A stretch of DNA of 64,000 nt. Origin: Symbiodinium natans. Its lineage: Eukaryota; Sar; Dinophyceae; Suessiales; Symbiodiniaceae. The stretch spans positions 176,001 to 240,000 of the forward strand of contig CAJNDS010002480.1 in the NCBI GenBank assembly GCA_905221605.1. The letters run 5' to 3'. Of this stretch, positions 10,235-20,550 are shown piece after piece. The notes under the pieces were generated by a model that worked only from the letters and a program-made list of their open reading frames with translations, was not told where the DNA came from and ran no database searches. The position numbers were made by a program, and so were the translations under genes. Position 1 is the first letter of the stretch. Each line of letters opens with the position of its first letter.

Positions 10235-10499
10235 CTACGTAAGCTGTGAGCCTTGTTGTACAAAACACGCTCGCACATCTATGTGGCGCAACATGCGCAA
10301 ACCCGCCATTTTCGGAACATTGATAGCTGCTTTGCTATCGCGGAAGGTAGCAGGGATGAGCTGGGTGTCCACCCCTAGCACATGGCCAACGGCGCAACGA
10401 AGCCCCAAGGACTCTCTTGCACCTTCCACCAGCGCATGCAGTTCAGACTCAGCACTCGAAAGCGCCACTGATTGCTGTAGACGCGCCCAAGGGTTTTAG
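10235..10499 (-). mobile_element. Ty1/copia retrotransposon RNase H remnant
   Basis: The minus frame reads WARLQQSVALSSAESELH, then LVEGARESLGLRC, FRDSKAAIN and MLRHIDVRACFVQQG. These are the conserved RNase H blocks of copia elements: the S-S-A-E-S-E catalytic block, the D-S-x-A-A-I block, and the R-H-I-D-V-R end. A stop lies before it and another directly after, and no RT, integrase or LTR is seen. It is therefore a fragment, not an active element. Confidence 0.8.
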
Positions 10500-11242
10500 A
10501 GGGCTTTCGTCACCAAGTCCCTCAAACCTTCCCTTCGAAAGGGTGCCCCCCCCATGAATCGAAGACCCAAAGTAATGAGGGCCTATGTTTGGGGATTTGT
10601 TGGGGGGGGGGGGGGGGGAACACCAAACCCTAAACCCTAAGCCCTCAACCCTAAACCCTAAACCGATGACGCAGCCTAGGAGTACAGAGGGTACCCTCTT
10701 TGGGCTACAGGGGCCGAAAAGAGACACCTCAGCCCTAACAAAGGGAATGAGGGCCTACTCTGGGTCCCAGCCCTGAACCCTAAACTCTAGACCCTAAACC
10801 CTAAACCCTGAACCCTAAACCCAAGAAGGGCCTACCCTGGGGTCTTCTGGTTCTGGGCTGAAAAAAAACAAGGCTTAGGGTTTAGGGTTTGGAGTTTAGG
10901 GTGTAGGGCTTAAGGTTTAGGGCTGCGGGTTTAGGGTTTAGTGTGCCTAAAGCCACTTACGACTCGATGTATACTTCCAAGCCTAAGCCTGCAGACCTCG
11001 GGCTAACAATCCCACCGAACTCCCATCAGGGTCTCGGGTTTAGGGTTCGGGTTTAGGGTGCGAAGGATCGGGCTGTTCAGGGTCCAGGACTTAGGGTTTA
11101 GCGGTTTAGGGCTTACTCTCCACGCCCAAAGCTCAACTGTCCCCATGATCCCTTCCCATTGGGACTACTGAACCCTAACCCTAAACCCTAAACCCTAAAC
11201 CCTAAACCCTAAACCCTAAACCCTAAACCCCCCCAAACCCGC

Positions 11243-11300
11243 CTTCGCTGCATGTCTCTCATAGACACGCAGCTCAGCCAACCTGAGTGTCGCGGTGGGG
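11243..11300 (-). CDS. Family B exon, 58-nt type
   Basis: After CCTCAG| one base completes a codon, then PTATLRLAELRVYERHAAK, ending AAG|GCGGGT (GC). L-A-E-L and A-A-K match family B. Its length and phase equal the copy at 54097-54154. CCCTAAA is below and TTTAGGG above. Confidence 0.55.
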
Positions 11301-11389
11301 CTGAGGGTTTAGGATTGAGGGTTTAGGGTTTAGGGTTTAGGGTTTAGGATTTAGGGTTTAGGGTTTAGGGTTTAGGGTTTAGGGTTTGG

Positions 11390-11960
11390 GGTGTACACCA
11401 AATAAGGCATCTCGAATTGTAATGTATGTATACATATAACACGTGTGGGCACTAAAGGTTGTAGAAGGACGATAAGAGTCCCAAGGCCCCGTGACTCCTA
11501 ACCCAAACTCTGTAAACCTGAAAACTGAGAATGTAAAGACCCTACATAATTCCCTTTTCATCCCCATTAAGTATGAATACGATAACACTACCAAAGCAAC
11601 CCGTTGCCATTATCTGGGGGCCTAGAATAACCAAAATGAGCCAAAAACCAAACCTGACCCCTAGACCCTTACAAGAGCCCGGCTCAGCAAGGGACTGAAG
11701 GCCATGCAAATCCTCAACTTCAGCGCTTTCGAACTTTCACTGACTTTACAGGGGCTGTGGGTTTAGGGCTTAGGGTTTTTAACTGAGAGGGGCTAACGCT
11801 GCATGGCTTGGGGGCTTGGGGAATAGGGTTTCGGTTTCGAGTATGCAGACACCCTGATAACACAGGCAAGGATCAAGGCAAAAAGTTACAAACATTTGGT
11901 AGCCGAGTAACGATGTTTTGATACGGGCCCCCTTTTGGGGGCTGGTTATTTTACAAGGGA
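11390..11960. other. Non-repeat intron spacer
   Basis: Unique sequence between TTTAGGG below and CCCTAAA above, with one small TTTAGGG-like block near 11760. A 71-codon minus ORF (11379-11594) has no supporting motif. From 11900 the text GGTAGCCGAGTAACGATGTTTT resembles the CCAGCAACCAT spacer element. Confidence 0.5.
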
Positions 11961-12095
11961 ACCCTAACCCCTAAACCCTGAACCCTGAACCGTAAACCCT
12001 GAACCAAAAACAGGGTAAAGGGTACCCTAAACCCTACACCCTAAACCCTAAACCCTAAACCCTAAACCCTAACCCCTAAACCCGAAACCCCCAGC

Positions 12096-12132
12096 CCAGG
12101 AGCAGCGTCGAGCCATCGGCCGCAGGAGCAGC
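12096..12132 (-). CDS. Family C-like Ala/Pro micro-exon
   Basis: The reading is AAPAADGSTLLL. The acceptor is GGGTAG|GCT and the donor CTGG|GCTGGG (GC). It has the Ala/Pro start of family C but a hydrophobic end. CCCTAAA below, TTTAGGG above. Confidence 0.45.
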
Positions 12133-12520
12133 CTACCCATGAGGGGTTGAGGGATTTAGGGTTTTTGGTTTAGGGTTTAGGGTTTAGGGTTTAGGGTTTT
12201 GGGTTTAGGGTTTAGGGTTTACGGGTTGAGGGATCTAGGGTTTTAGGTGTATTCTGAACCCTTGAACCTTAACCCAAACTTTGCGTGTTGGGTGTGGCAC
12301 TATGTACATCCTACCTGGCTCTGAACTAGGAATGAGGGGCTCTGTGGTACCAATATTCCCTAGGTAACTCCCCACTAAGAACTCACCCTAAACCCCCAAA
12401 ACCCTACTCCCATGTAGGGAGCACGGCCAGTCAGCCGAGGTCCCATCCGGGTCCATGCACGGGCTGCGCCATGCTGCACTCAGAACTCACCCTAAACCCT
12501 AAACCCTAAACCCTAAACCC

Positions 12521-12640
12521 TAAGGTGGAATCGTGGCACGTCCCTTAGGTCCTAGCGGCCACCGTGGTCACCATCGAGGGTTCCTACCCCTTGGACCCTT
12601 GCGGCTGTACCCTTGGGTTTTGGGGTCCCTTTTTAAGGTT
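12521..12640. repeat. Dispersed spacer sequence shared with 50.03 kb
   Basis: CCTTGGACCCTTGCGGCTGT followed by ACCCTTGGGTTTTGGGGT closely parallels 50032-50090 (CTTTGGACCCTTAAGCTTGT, then GCCCTTGGGTTTTGAGGC). This indicates a dispersed element of at least 50 bp. Confidence 0.5.
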
Positions 12641-13082
12641 TAGGGTTTAGGGTTTAGGGTTTAGGGTTTAGGGTTTAGGGTTTAGGGTTTAGGGTTAAGG
12701 ATCCCTAAGCGAATATAAGGGTATGTTAAGGGGTTCAGCCCTTGACACCAGAGACTAGAAAGCTGGAAACTGTATAGGGGGGGGTTTCGGGATTTGGCTT
12801 TTTAGGGTCAAGAGTTTTGAACGGAGGTTTTGCCCTAAACCTAAAACCCGGACATTCTTATTTCTCCACACTGTGCGCGTGCAGTCCTGAGGTTCAGGCT
12901 TGAGGGATCCGAGTTTCAGGGTTTGAGGGTTGGAGTGTTGAGGGTTTAGGGTTTAGGGCTTAAGGTTTAAGGTTTAGGGTCTGCTTGCTGGCCCTTGAAA
13001 CCCTCTGAAGCTACTACTTCCTGAAATTCAGATCATCTCGAACACAGCAAAGGAACAGGTGAAATTTCCCAAGGGCTGGTCA

Positions 13083-13410
13083 AACCCTAAACCCTAAACC
13101 CTAAACCCTAAACCCTAAACCCTAAACCCTAAACCCTAAACCCTAAACCCTAAACCCTAAACCGCATGTCGAATCTTTCTTTTGGTTGCCCTCCGTTTGG
13201 GGGCTCAGGGCTTAGGACCCTAAACCCTAAACCCTAAACCCTAAACCCTAAACCCTAAACCCTAAACCCTAAACCCTAAACCCTAAACCCTAAACCCTAA
13301 ACCCTAAACCCTAAACCCTAAACCCTTAAACCTAAACCCTAAACCCTAAACCCTAAACCCTAAACCCTAAACCCTAAACCCTAAACCCTAAACCCTAAAC
13401 CCTAAACCCT
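13083..13410. repeat. Long CCCTAAA arrays with one 50-bp interruption
   Basis: Two arrays, 13083-13165 and 13219-13410, the second about 27 units with one ACCCTTAAACC interruption. Between them lies GCATGTCGAATCTTTC-type unique text with no exon call. Confidence 0.9.
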
Positions 13411-13445
13411 AAAGCCCATTCAAGTTTGGTGAGTGGCTGGGCAGC

Positions 13446-13470
13446 CGGGCTCGGGATTAGGACCTGTAGC
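13446..13470 (-). CDS. Possible micro-exon ATGPNPEPG, duplicated at 16.87 kb
   Basis: After CTAGAG|GCT it reads ATGPNPEP(G). The segment near 16868-16891 reads ATGPKLKPG after GTAGAG|GCC, with silent changes in the first two codons. The donor is tentative (CCCG|GCTGCC). The paired occurrence is the main support. Confidence 0.4.
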
Positions 13471-13701
13471 CTCTAGCAATAGGGCTTACTTCCTAAACCT
13501 CACTTCCTAAACCCCAAACCCTAAACCCTAAACCCTCAACCCTAAACCCTAAACCCCAAACCCCAAACCCTAAACCCTAAACCCCCTAAAGCCTAAACCC
13601 GCAACCCTAAACCCTAAACCCTAAACCCTAAACCCTAAACCCTAAACCCTAAACCCTAAACCCTAAACCCTAAACCCTAAACCCTAAACCCTGAACCCTA
13701 C

Positions 13702-13773
13702 TTCGGGCTCCTGAAACCCTGCGGGTGCCACCTGAGCTGGTGCACTGGGCTGCGCCGGCGTGGCGACGGCGGC
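13702..13773 (-). CDS. Family C exon, Ala/Pro/Gln-rich
   Basis: The reading is AAVATPAQPSAPAQVAPAG then FQEPE, ending GAA|GTAGGG. Using the alternative donor CAG|GAGCCC (GA) gives 63 nt, the length of the copies at 23.5 and 23.8 kb. The acceptor is CTTCAG|GCC. Likely a flexible linker. A diverged duplicate lies at 14109-14170 with part of its intron. Confidence 0.65.
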
Positions 13774-13839
13774 CTGAAGCTTCGGGGTGGAGGGTTTGGG
13801 TCAGGGTTTCCTAGGTAGGGTTTAGGGCTGGGGGGGCTT

Positions 13840-13980
13840 AGGGTCTATCCGAAAAACCAACGCTCCCAAAGTTTGAGCCTCCGTACTAGTTGCAATGAGA
13901 ATGATGAAGTGACGGCATGGCTATTGAAAGGGGGTCAGGATTGCTTCTGGCTTCCTGTCCGTCTGTATTGCTGTCAGCTT
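13840..13980. repeat. Intron spacer, left copy of a segmental duplication
   Basis: Landmarks GGTTGCAATGAGA-like, GGGGGTCAGGATTG and TTCTGGCTTCCTGTCCGTCT occur here and again in 14495-14655 in the same order. Together with exons 13702-13773 and 14109-14170 they mark duplication of an exon plus its intron. Confidence 0.85.
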
Positions 13981-14108
13981 TCCCCTAATAAACCCTAAAC
14001 CCTAAACCCTAAAAACCCTAAAAACCCTAAAAACCCTAAAAACCCTAAAAACCCTAAAAACCCTAAAAACCCTAAAAACCCTAAACCCTGAAACCTACTT
14101 CGAGCTAC

Positions 14109-14170
14109 CTGAGACCCTGCGGCGCCGCCTGAGCTGGTGCGCTGGATTGCGCCGGCGTGGCGGCCGGGGC
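14109..14170 (-). CDS. Family C exon, duplicate copy with length change
   Basis: The reading is APAATPAQSSAPAQAAPQGL, ending CTCAG|GTAGCT. Compared with the 13.7 kb copy it has one base fewer just before the donor, so the end phase differs. It may use a different partner phase or be a decayed duplicate. The acceptor is TTTCAG|GCC. Confidence 0.55.
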
Positions 14171-14494
14171 CTGAAACGGCTCAGAGGTTTGGGGTTTAGG
14201 ATTTGGGGTTTAGGGTTTAGGGTTTGGGGTTGGGGTTTGGGCTTTGGGGTTTGGGGTTTGGGGTTTGGAGTTTGGGGTTTGGGGTTTGGGGTTTGGTGAT
14301 AGACGAATGGAGGGGATTGAGAACAACAGCCGAGCAAACAAGCTGAATCTGGCGAAATGGTATTCGCACCGGGGAGGGTCCTAGCACTCCTGTACACTTG
14401 ACGTCGGAGTCTGTTGGCACTTGCACAGCTGGATCCCTCTGTGGTTCGCAATTTAGGGTTTAGGGTTTTGGGTTTCCCAAGTAGGATTTAGGGC

Positions 14495-14655
14495 TGGGGG
14501 CTTCTAAATACTTATCCAAAACACCAACCTCCGCAAGATTGAACCTCCATACCGGTTGCAATGAGAAAGATGAGGCGATGTCATGGTTTTTGAAAAGGGG
14601 GTCAGGATTGTTTCTGGCTTCCTGTCCGTCTTTATGGCTGTCGGCTTAACCCCAG
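14495..14655. repeat. Intron spacer, right copy of the segmental duplication
   Basis: Parallel to 13840-13980. The unit differs by an extra segment at 14290-14455 between exon and spacer that is absent from the left copy. Confidence 0.85.
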
Positions 14656-14794
14656 GGTTCTACAGAGCCCTTGAAATCTTGAAGGGGCCGAAGGGGCCAT
14701 CATTTTGGCCATTCTTGAATCCAAATGTCCGTAAAGCCTAATTTTAAAGCCTAAACCCGAAGCCCTAAGCCCTAAACCCTAAACCCAAATGCGT

Positions 14795-14905
14795 CTGGTG
14801 AGTTGGAGTCCGAGCTCTACAAGGGCGACGGGCGTGTTTGTGTTTTCTCGAAGACTGCTCGAATTTTGGGCGCGGGCGTTGCAGCGCGCTCGCCGTCTTG
14901 GAAAA
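14795..14905 (-). CDS. Possible exon, frame uncertain
   Basis: An island between CCCTAAA arrays has AAG|AC followed by GERAATPAPKIRAVFE. Another open frame covers the same region. No clear donor. The Ala/Thr/Pro text is compatible with the linker families. Confidence 0.3.
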
Positions 14906-15010
14906 CTACCCTAAACCCTAAACCCTAAACCCTAAACCCTAAACCCTAAACCCTAAACCCTAAACCCTAAACCCTAAACCCTAAACCCCCAAACCCTAAA
15001 CCCTAATCAC

Positions 15011-15061
15011 CCGTGCCAACGCCTCCTTTGCTGCAGGCACGGCAAAGTTGCGGGGCGTCAC
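15011..15061 (-). CDS. Micro-exon (VTPRNFAVPAAKEALAR)
   Basis: 17 codons, phase 0 to 0. The acceptor is CCTCCAG|GTG and the donor CGG|GTGATT. The A-K-E-A-L-A-R end loosely recalls the L-R-L-A-K end of family A. CCCTAAA lies below, and a degenerate TTTAGGG block above. Confidence 0.6.
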
Positions 15062-15171
15062 CTGGAGGCTCGAGGATGTGCAGGTTGAGGGTTTAGGCCT
15101 GAGGGTTCAGGATTTACGGCCCTAAACCCTAAACCCTAAACCCTAAACCCTAAACCCTAAACCCTAAACCC

Positions 15172-15655
15172 TGCTGGGTCGGTTCTCTAGACTGTGGTGG
15201 CCCCTTTTCTTGGGTCCTGTGATAACACCCTTGGATTTGGGGTACCCCAGATGAGAAGAACCAGACCGTCCGCCTTGTGTACCCCGGGCTCTGGCGTAAA
15301 CATCACCCTCTATCCAGGGAGGTCCTGTGTCTGCACTCAGACTTGTCACCCCTGACAACAGAGTACCTGGCAGCCCCCGTGGCCACGACCAGAGAACACA
15401 CTTGAGCAACACCGGGGCTTTGCCGTCTCTGGCATCCTGGGCCAGGCTGGCAATGACACTGCCTGTGAGGATCTTGGTCGTCATGTCAGTTTCTCGCTCT
15501 GCCATGACCTGGGTCAGCTGACTCGACACTCGTGGACCTGTCGATCCCTGAGGCACTTCGGCCCCACTCATGCGGGCCGTCTTCAAGAACTTGGGAAAGT
15601 TCTGACAGGATTACCCTGTCTTGATGAGCAGCTGCTGGAATAAAACATGCGCACT
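15172..15655 (-). CDS. Exon-bearing island, unknown protein
   Basis: Two coding-like minus frames follow each other. Near 15540-15645 AHQDRVILSELSQVLEDG follows a TTTATTCCAGCAG| acceptor. Near 15400-15520 VMAERETDMTTKILTGSVIA then SLAQDARDGKAPVLLK follows GACCCAG|. A frame change between them implies a short intron or frameshift. No family recognised. CCCTAAA below and TTTAGGG above put the island in the exon position of the ladder. Confidence 0.45.
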
Positions 15656-15686
15656 TCCCACCGAGGGGACATGCCAAGGGCTTGGG

Positions 15687-15779
15687 GTTTAGGGTTTAGG
15701 GTTTAGGGTTTAGGGTTTAGGGTTTAGGGTTTAGGGTTTAGGGTTTAGGGTTTAGGGTTTAGGGTTTAGGGTTTAGGGT
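15687..15779. repeat. Clean TTTAGGG array
   Basis: About 13 perfect units directly above the 15.2-15.6 kb island. Confidence 0.95.
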
Positions 15780-16168
15780 CACCCCTGCGTGCCTTTAACG
15801 TTCGAAAAGTCCTTCTGGGCGGCTTAGGATTCAGGAACGCTCTACCAGCCCCCAACATGGATGTCCAAGAAGAGGACAGCCCCAAAATGTACCCTAAACC
15901 CTAAACCCTAAACCTTAAACCCTAAACCCTAAACCCTAAACCCTAAACCCTAAACCCTAAACCCTAAACCCCTCAAAATGCTACAATCCTTATCTCGGTA
16001 GCCAGTGACCATGCTATATTGAGGGTACCTTATTTGAGGTTTGTTACTTTATAAGGGTACCACCGGGCTACCAAGTTCGGAACCACCAAGACTTTAAGAA
16101 GGGTAACCCCTATGTTTTCCGAAACCCCATAGCATGAACAAGAAGTCGACACCTTTCGCGCTGCGCGC

Positions 16169-16198
16169 CTTGGGCGGCGGTGGAAGCCGAGCAGCCTC
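16169..16198 (-). CDS. Micro-exon (EAARLPPPPK)
   Basis: Ten codons, phase 0. The acceptor is GCGAG|GAG and the donor AAG|GCGCGC (GC). Pro-rich. CCCTAAA lies below after a spacer, TTTAGGG above. Confidence 0.45.
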
Positions 16199-16429
16199 CT
16201 CGCTGTGGCAAGGTTGCTTAGGATGGTATTTGGGGTTTAGGGTGTAGGGTTTAGGGTGGGGTTTAGGGTTTAGGGTTTAGGGTTTAGGGTTGAGGGTTTA
16301 GGGTTTATAGGGGTATTGAGCCTCGAAGGCTTAGGGTTTAGGGTTTAGGGTTTAGGGTTTAGGGTGTAGGGTTTAGGGTTTAGGGTTTAGGGTTTAGGGT
16401 TTAGGGTTTCGGGTTTAGGGTATTGAGCC

Positions 16430-16730
16430 TTGAGGGTAGGCCTTTCACCCTCAAATCCAAGCACTAAACATTGACTTCCACGCGCCATAGGTATACTGTG
16501 CTACCCTAGCTGGATGCCCTTTAACTTAGCAAGTAGGAATAGTATGTTTGGGGAGTACTAAAGGGTTTCTAGGGCATTCTGTCATACAGTACTAAGTAGA
16601 CTTACTAAGTCAAAAGGGCTTTTGTTGGGAGGTGGGGAGGGAGCGAGCACGGTGTAGTAGGGCCCATATTCCCCAAGAAGGGCCTGGCACAAATACACCC
16701 TCAACAAGCCTTAACAAGGGAATATAGACT
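16430..16730. other. Unique intron spacer, nothing recognised
   Basis: Lies between TTTAGGG (below) and CCCTAAA (above). It contains the near-palindromic pieces ACTAAGTAGACTTACTAAGT and GGGCATTCTGTCATACAGTA but no ORF of note. Confidence 0.5.
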
Positions 16731-17095
16731 AAACCCTACACCCTAAACCCTCAACCCTGAACCCTAAACCCTAAACCCTAAACCCTAAACCCTAAACCCT
16801 AAACCCTAAACCCTAAACCCTAAACTACACCACACTGTCGGGCGCCACTGTTTTCTCATGAAGGGCCGGGCTTAAGTTTAGGACCCGTGGCCTCTACAAT
16901 AGAGCTCACTCGGCGTTCAAGCTCTTCTCAAGCCTTCAATTCTGAGTTGGGAACCTAAACACCAAACACTGGGTTAGGGTTTAGGGTTTAGGGTTCAGGG
17001 TTTAAGGGTTAAGGTTTAGGGTTTAGGGTTTAGGGTCTAGGGTTTAGGGTTTCGGGCTTAGCCCTAGACCCCAAGCCCCAAACCTAGCTGCCCGC

Positions 17096-17167
17096 CTTGG
17101 CCAGGCGCAAGTCGTCCTGGAGACCTTCCAAGTCCCAGAAGTCGCTATCCGCATCGTAGTAATCCTC
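17096..17167 (-). CDS. Family A exon, copy 3
   Basis: 72 nt, phase 0: EDYYDADSDFWDLEG then LQDDLRLAK. The acceptor is ACGAAG|GAG and the donor AAG|GCGGGC (GC). Its best relative in wording is the 19.85 kb copy (shared CCTTGGCCAGGCGCAAGTCG on the + strand). Confidence 0.85.
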
Positions 17168-17181
17168 CTTCGTCTTAGAGG

Positions 17182-17910
17182 TTTAGGGTTTAGGGTTTAG
17201 GGTTTAGGGTTTAGGGTTTAGGGTTTAGGGTTTTTGGTTTTGGGTTTAGGGTTTAGGGTTTAGGGTTTAGGGTTTAGGGTTTAGGGTTTAGGGTTTAGGG
17301 TTTAGGGTTTAGGGTTTAGTTTTAGGGTCCTCTTTCGTCTTAGAGGTTGAGGCATTCATCGGGGCTTCGGGGGCTTTAGGGTTTTTGGGGTTTGGGGTTT
17401 GCGGGTTTTAGAGTATTCGGGTTCTAGGGTCTGTGGGGTTTAGGGCTTACCGCGGTCTCAGGCTTTAGCGATTCAGGGCTTTAGGGTTTTAGAGTTCTCG
17501 GGTTTCAGGCTGAGCAACCCCACAATATCCGAGGAACCGGACTCGTGTTTACGGTGCAGGGCTTAGGATTCGCGATAAGGTGGCGCCCGGGTTGTTCAAG
17601 CCTTAGGGTTTAGGGTTTAGGGTTTAGGGTTTAGGGTTTAGGGTTTAGGGTTTAGGGTTTAGGGTTTAGGGATTCAGGGCTTTAGTGTTTCAGGGTTCAG
17701 GGTTTCACGGCTTTGGGTTTACGGCTTAGGGTACTAGCGATTCGTGGATGGGGTCATATACGTGGTAAAAAGGGGAAGCCATCCACCTGAAAGGGATCTC
17801 GATTGCTAAGGGTTTAGGGTTTAGGGTTTAGGGTTTAGGGTTTAGGGTTTAGGGTTTAGGGTTTAGGGTTTAGGGTTTAGGGTTTAGGGTTTAGGGTTTA
17901 GGGTTTAGGG
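17182..17910. repeat. TTTAGGG arrays with degenerate spacer
   Basis: Clean runs at 17182-17325, 17605-17668 and 17810-17910 are separated by degenerate text. The piece at 17740-17810 (GGATGGGGTCATATACGTGG) is unique. No exon seen. Confidence 0.85.
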
Positions 17911-18167
17911 CTCCAAACAGCTCTGGGGGCACGCGCTTCAGTCGATAAGACCCCCCGGAGCCTACGCGAAGAATGAAGGCCTAAACGCCGGACTCCCAAA
18001 TTCAAAACCCAAGACCCTAACCGCAAGTTCTGCTCCTAAACCCTAAACCCTAAACCCTAAACTCTAAATCTAAACCCTAAACCCTAAACCCGAAACCCTA
18101 AACCCTAAACCCCAAACAACCCTACCCCCAAACCCTAAACCCTAAACTGAGATGTTCGGCCGCCTGC

Positions 18168-18236
18168 CTTGCTTGCAGCCGGGTCCACGGACATCAGCTC
18201 AGCCAATAGGGTTTCAGGCTTGCTCTGGCCGTTCAC
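18168..18236 (-). CDS. Family B exon, 69 nt
   Basis: 23 codons: VNGQSKPETLLAELMSV then DPAASK. The acceptor is GAGTCAG|GTG and the donor AAG|GCAGGC (GC). A full copy of the family B core. CCCTAAA below, TTTAGGG above. Confidence 0.8.
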
Positions 18237-18343
18237 CTGACTCAAGAAACAGGGTGTAGGGTTTAGGGTGTAGGGTGTAGGGTTGAGGGTTGAGGGTTGA
18301 GGGTTTAGGGCTCAGGGTTTAGGGTTTAGGGGTTGAGCCCAGC

Positions 18344-18376
18344 CTGCTTGGCCGGCGAAGCAGGAGGTCTAGCCGC
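18344..18376 (-). CDS. Family C exon, short (AARPPASPAKQ)
   Basis: 11 codons with the typical S-P-A-K-Q end and donor CAG|GCTGGG (GC). The acceptor is CTCGAAG|GCG. TTTAGGG lies on both sides. Confidence 0.5.
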
Positions 18377-18737
18377 CTTCGAGCAGGCATCGGGTTTAGG
18401 GTTTAGGCTAGGGTTTAGGGTTTAGGTTTTAGGGTTTAGGGTTTGGGGCTTCCAGCTTAGGGTTTAGGGTTTAGGGTTCAGGGTTCAGGGACCCCGGGGT
18501 TCGACAGATGAGTGGTCTGCTGTTTTTGGTTCACTGGCCTCTTGGGCCCCCACAAGTACATGGGTTCAGGGTCCAGGATTTACGGTTTAGGGTTCAGGGT
18601 TTATTCAGAGTTTAGGGGGATAGGGTTTAGGATTTAGGGTTTAGGATTTAGGGTTTAGGGTTCAGGGTTTAGAGTTCCGGGGGATAGGGTTTAGGGATTC
18701 GGGTTTAGGGGATTGGGGTTTAGGTTTTAGGGCTTGT

Positions 18738-18935
18738 GAACCCCCGCCACCGGGAAGCGACGCGGGATGCACCACGTCACCAACCCCCAGGCAAAGAAAA
18801 AAAACATCAAACATGCATGGATAGTTCTCTAAGTTAGGGTCTCTCTCTGTTTTTTTTTTTTTTTTTTTTTGGGGGGGGGGGGGTCCTTCTTCTGAGGGTG
18901 CCGTCCTATACATGAGACACCTTTCGGAAGCCGGA
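18738..18935. other. Intron spacer with poly(T)/poly(G) tract
   Basis: Includes a T run followed by a G run at about 18849-18884. Minus-strand ORFs here come from the homopolymers. Nothing recognised. Confidence 0.6.
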
Positions 18936-19261
18936 AACCCTAAACTCTAAACCCTGAACCCTACAACCTACACCCTGAACCCTAAACCCTAAACTCTAAA
19001 CCCTAAACCCTAGCCCTGAACCCTAAACCCCATACATGCTCGCAGGCAAAGAGGCCAGTAAACCAATAGAAGCATACCACTCATCTATAGACCACGGGGG
19101 TCCCTAAACCCTAAACCGCAGACTCAAAAGGCTGAAGCTTGAGGCCTAAACTTAAGACCAGGTTCATCCTTGAGGTTTAGGGTTTAGGGTTTAGGGTTTA
19201 AGGTTTAGGGTTTAGGGTTTAGGGTTTAGGGTTTAGGGTTTAGGGTGTAGGGTTTAGGGTT

Positions 19262-19625
19262 TACCCTCAATCCTAAACCCCCGGCTCTGAAACCCAAGCC
19301 TCTGGAAGCGTTTTTTGGCGTACGGGTCGTGAGGGTTTATAGGGCCTAGGGCTTTGGGTTTAAGATGGTACTTGAACAGCCAGGCAAGCTGAGGCAAACT
19401 TTTGAAAGCAAGGGCAAACGCGTGACACTTGCCGCCGGTCCCCTGATAGATAAGTTTGGGGCACAAGGTTCTCTTGATGGAAACTCCTTTTCAGCCGCGA
19501 TTCTCGGGCTGGCCGAGTATAACAACTGCTACCCCAAGCAATGAATGATAGCATCTCGTTCATACTTCCTCTGAGGGTTGCTCAGCGGGACCCTCAACCA
19601 CGAACCCTGAACCCTATGGACTGTA
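19262..19625. other. Unique intron spacer
   Basis: Sits between TTTAGGG below and CCCTAAA above, the loop position. Short minus ORFs (67-70 codons) lack splice support or motifs. Confidence 0.45.
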
Positions 19626-19850
19626 AACCCTAAACCCGAAAACTCAAACCCTAAACCCTAAACCCTAAACCCTAAACCCTAAACCCTAAACCCTAAACCC
19701 TAAACCCTAAACCCTAAACCCTAAACCCTAAACCCTAAACCCTAAACCCTAAACCCTTACTTAGGACAAGATACGCTGTAGACCCTAAACCCTTGTAGAT
19801 CCCGTGAACGGAGGGGAACACAGCGTGCAAAAGGCATCCCTGTGAGGTAC

Positions 19851-19922
19851 CTTGGCCAGGCGCAAGTCGTCCTCCAGCCCTTCGATATCCCAGACATCGC
19901 CAGCAGGAATGTAGTAGTCTTC
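19851..19922 (-). CDS. Family A exon, copy 4
   Basis: 72 nt, phase 0: EDYYIPAGDVWDIEG then LEDDLRLAK, the full consensus C-terminus. The acceptor is CTGAACAG|GAA and the donor AAG|GTACCT, a canonical GT. CCCTAAA lies at 19627-19756, TTTAGGG from 19930. Confidence 0.88.
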
Positions 19923-20219
19923 CTGTTCAGAGATTTAGGGTTTAGGGTTTAGGGTTTACGGTTTAGGGCTTCGGGTTTAGGGCTGTTTATTCAGGTTGGT
20001 GGGGGGCCTCGTTCCTCAAGGGGCCATTGCGCGAAACCCTCAACCCTACTGCCCTAAACCAGTTTGGGGTTCAGGCCTGATAGGGCTCAGGATGGCTCCG
20101 CAGGGTTTAGGGTGTAGGATTTAGGGTTTAGGGTTTACGGTTTAAGGTTTAGGGTTTAGGCTTTAGGGTTTAGGGTTTAGGGTTTAAGGTTTAGGGTTTA
20201 GGGTTTAGGGTTTAGGGTG

Positions 20220-20430
20220 CTTCCAGAAACGCCCTTCCCAGCTCGTGGGGGTGCACCCGGATTCAAAAAGCAACTTATCAATGCTTCTGGACCACCCACT
20301 TGGGGTACCCGGGAATCTGCTTGCCGAGTCAGCATTTCACCGTTGCTTAATATTAAGTGCACCAGCAGCTACATAACCTTATGGTTCTGAGAAGGCAGTC
20401 GGAGAATGAGGTACCCTGTACAATCCCTCA
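20220..20430. other. Intron spacer with partial palindromic element
   Basis: Unique sequence; near 20405 GAATGAGGTACCCTGTACAA matches the middle of the element at 63556-63653. No exon seen. Confidence 0.5.
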
Positions 20431-20550
20431 TAGGGCGTAACCCTAAACCCAAAAGGGAAACCCTAAACCCCAGAACCCCATGTATCGTGTGGCATATGAG
20501 GCAGAACGAGTCCGTAAGGGAGGGGGGGTTCGTGGGGCAGGGCGCTCCAG

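Noticed and set aside
13219-13410. Telomeric RNA or telomerase template gene
   Set aside because: A template needs only about 1.5 units in a structured RNA; this is a plain array.
15327-15521. + strand ORF opposite the 15.2-15.6 kb island
   Set aside because: The minus frames have acceptor signals and more protein-like composition; this is their shadow.
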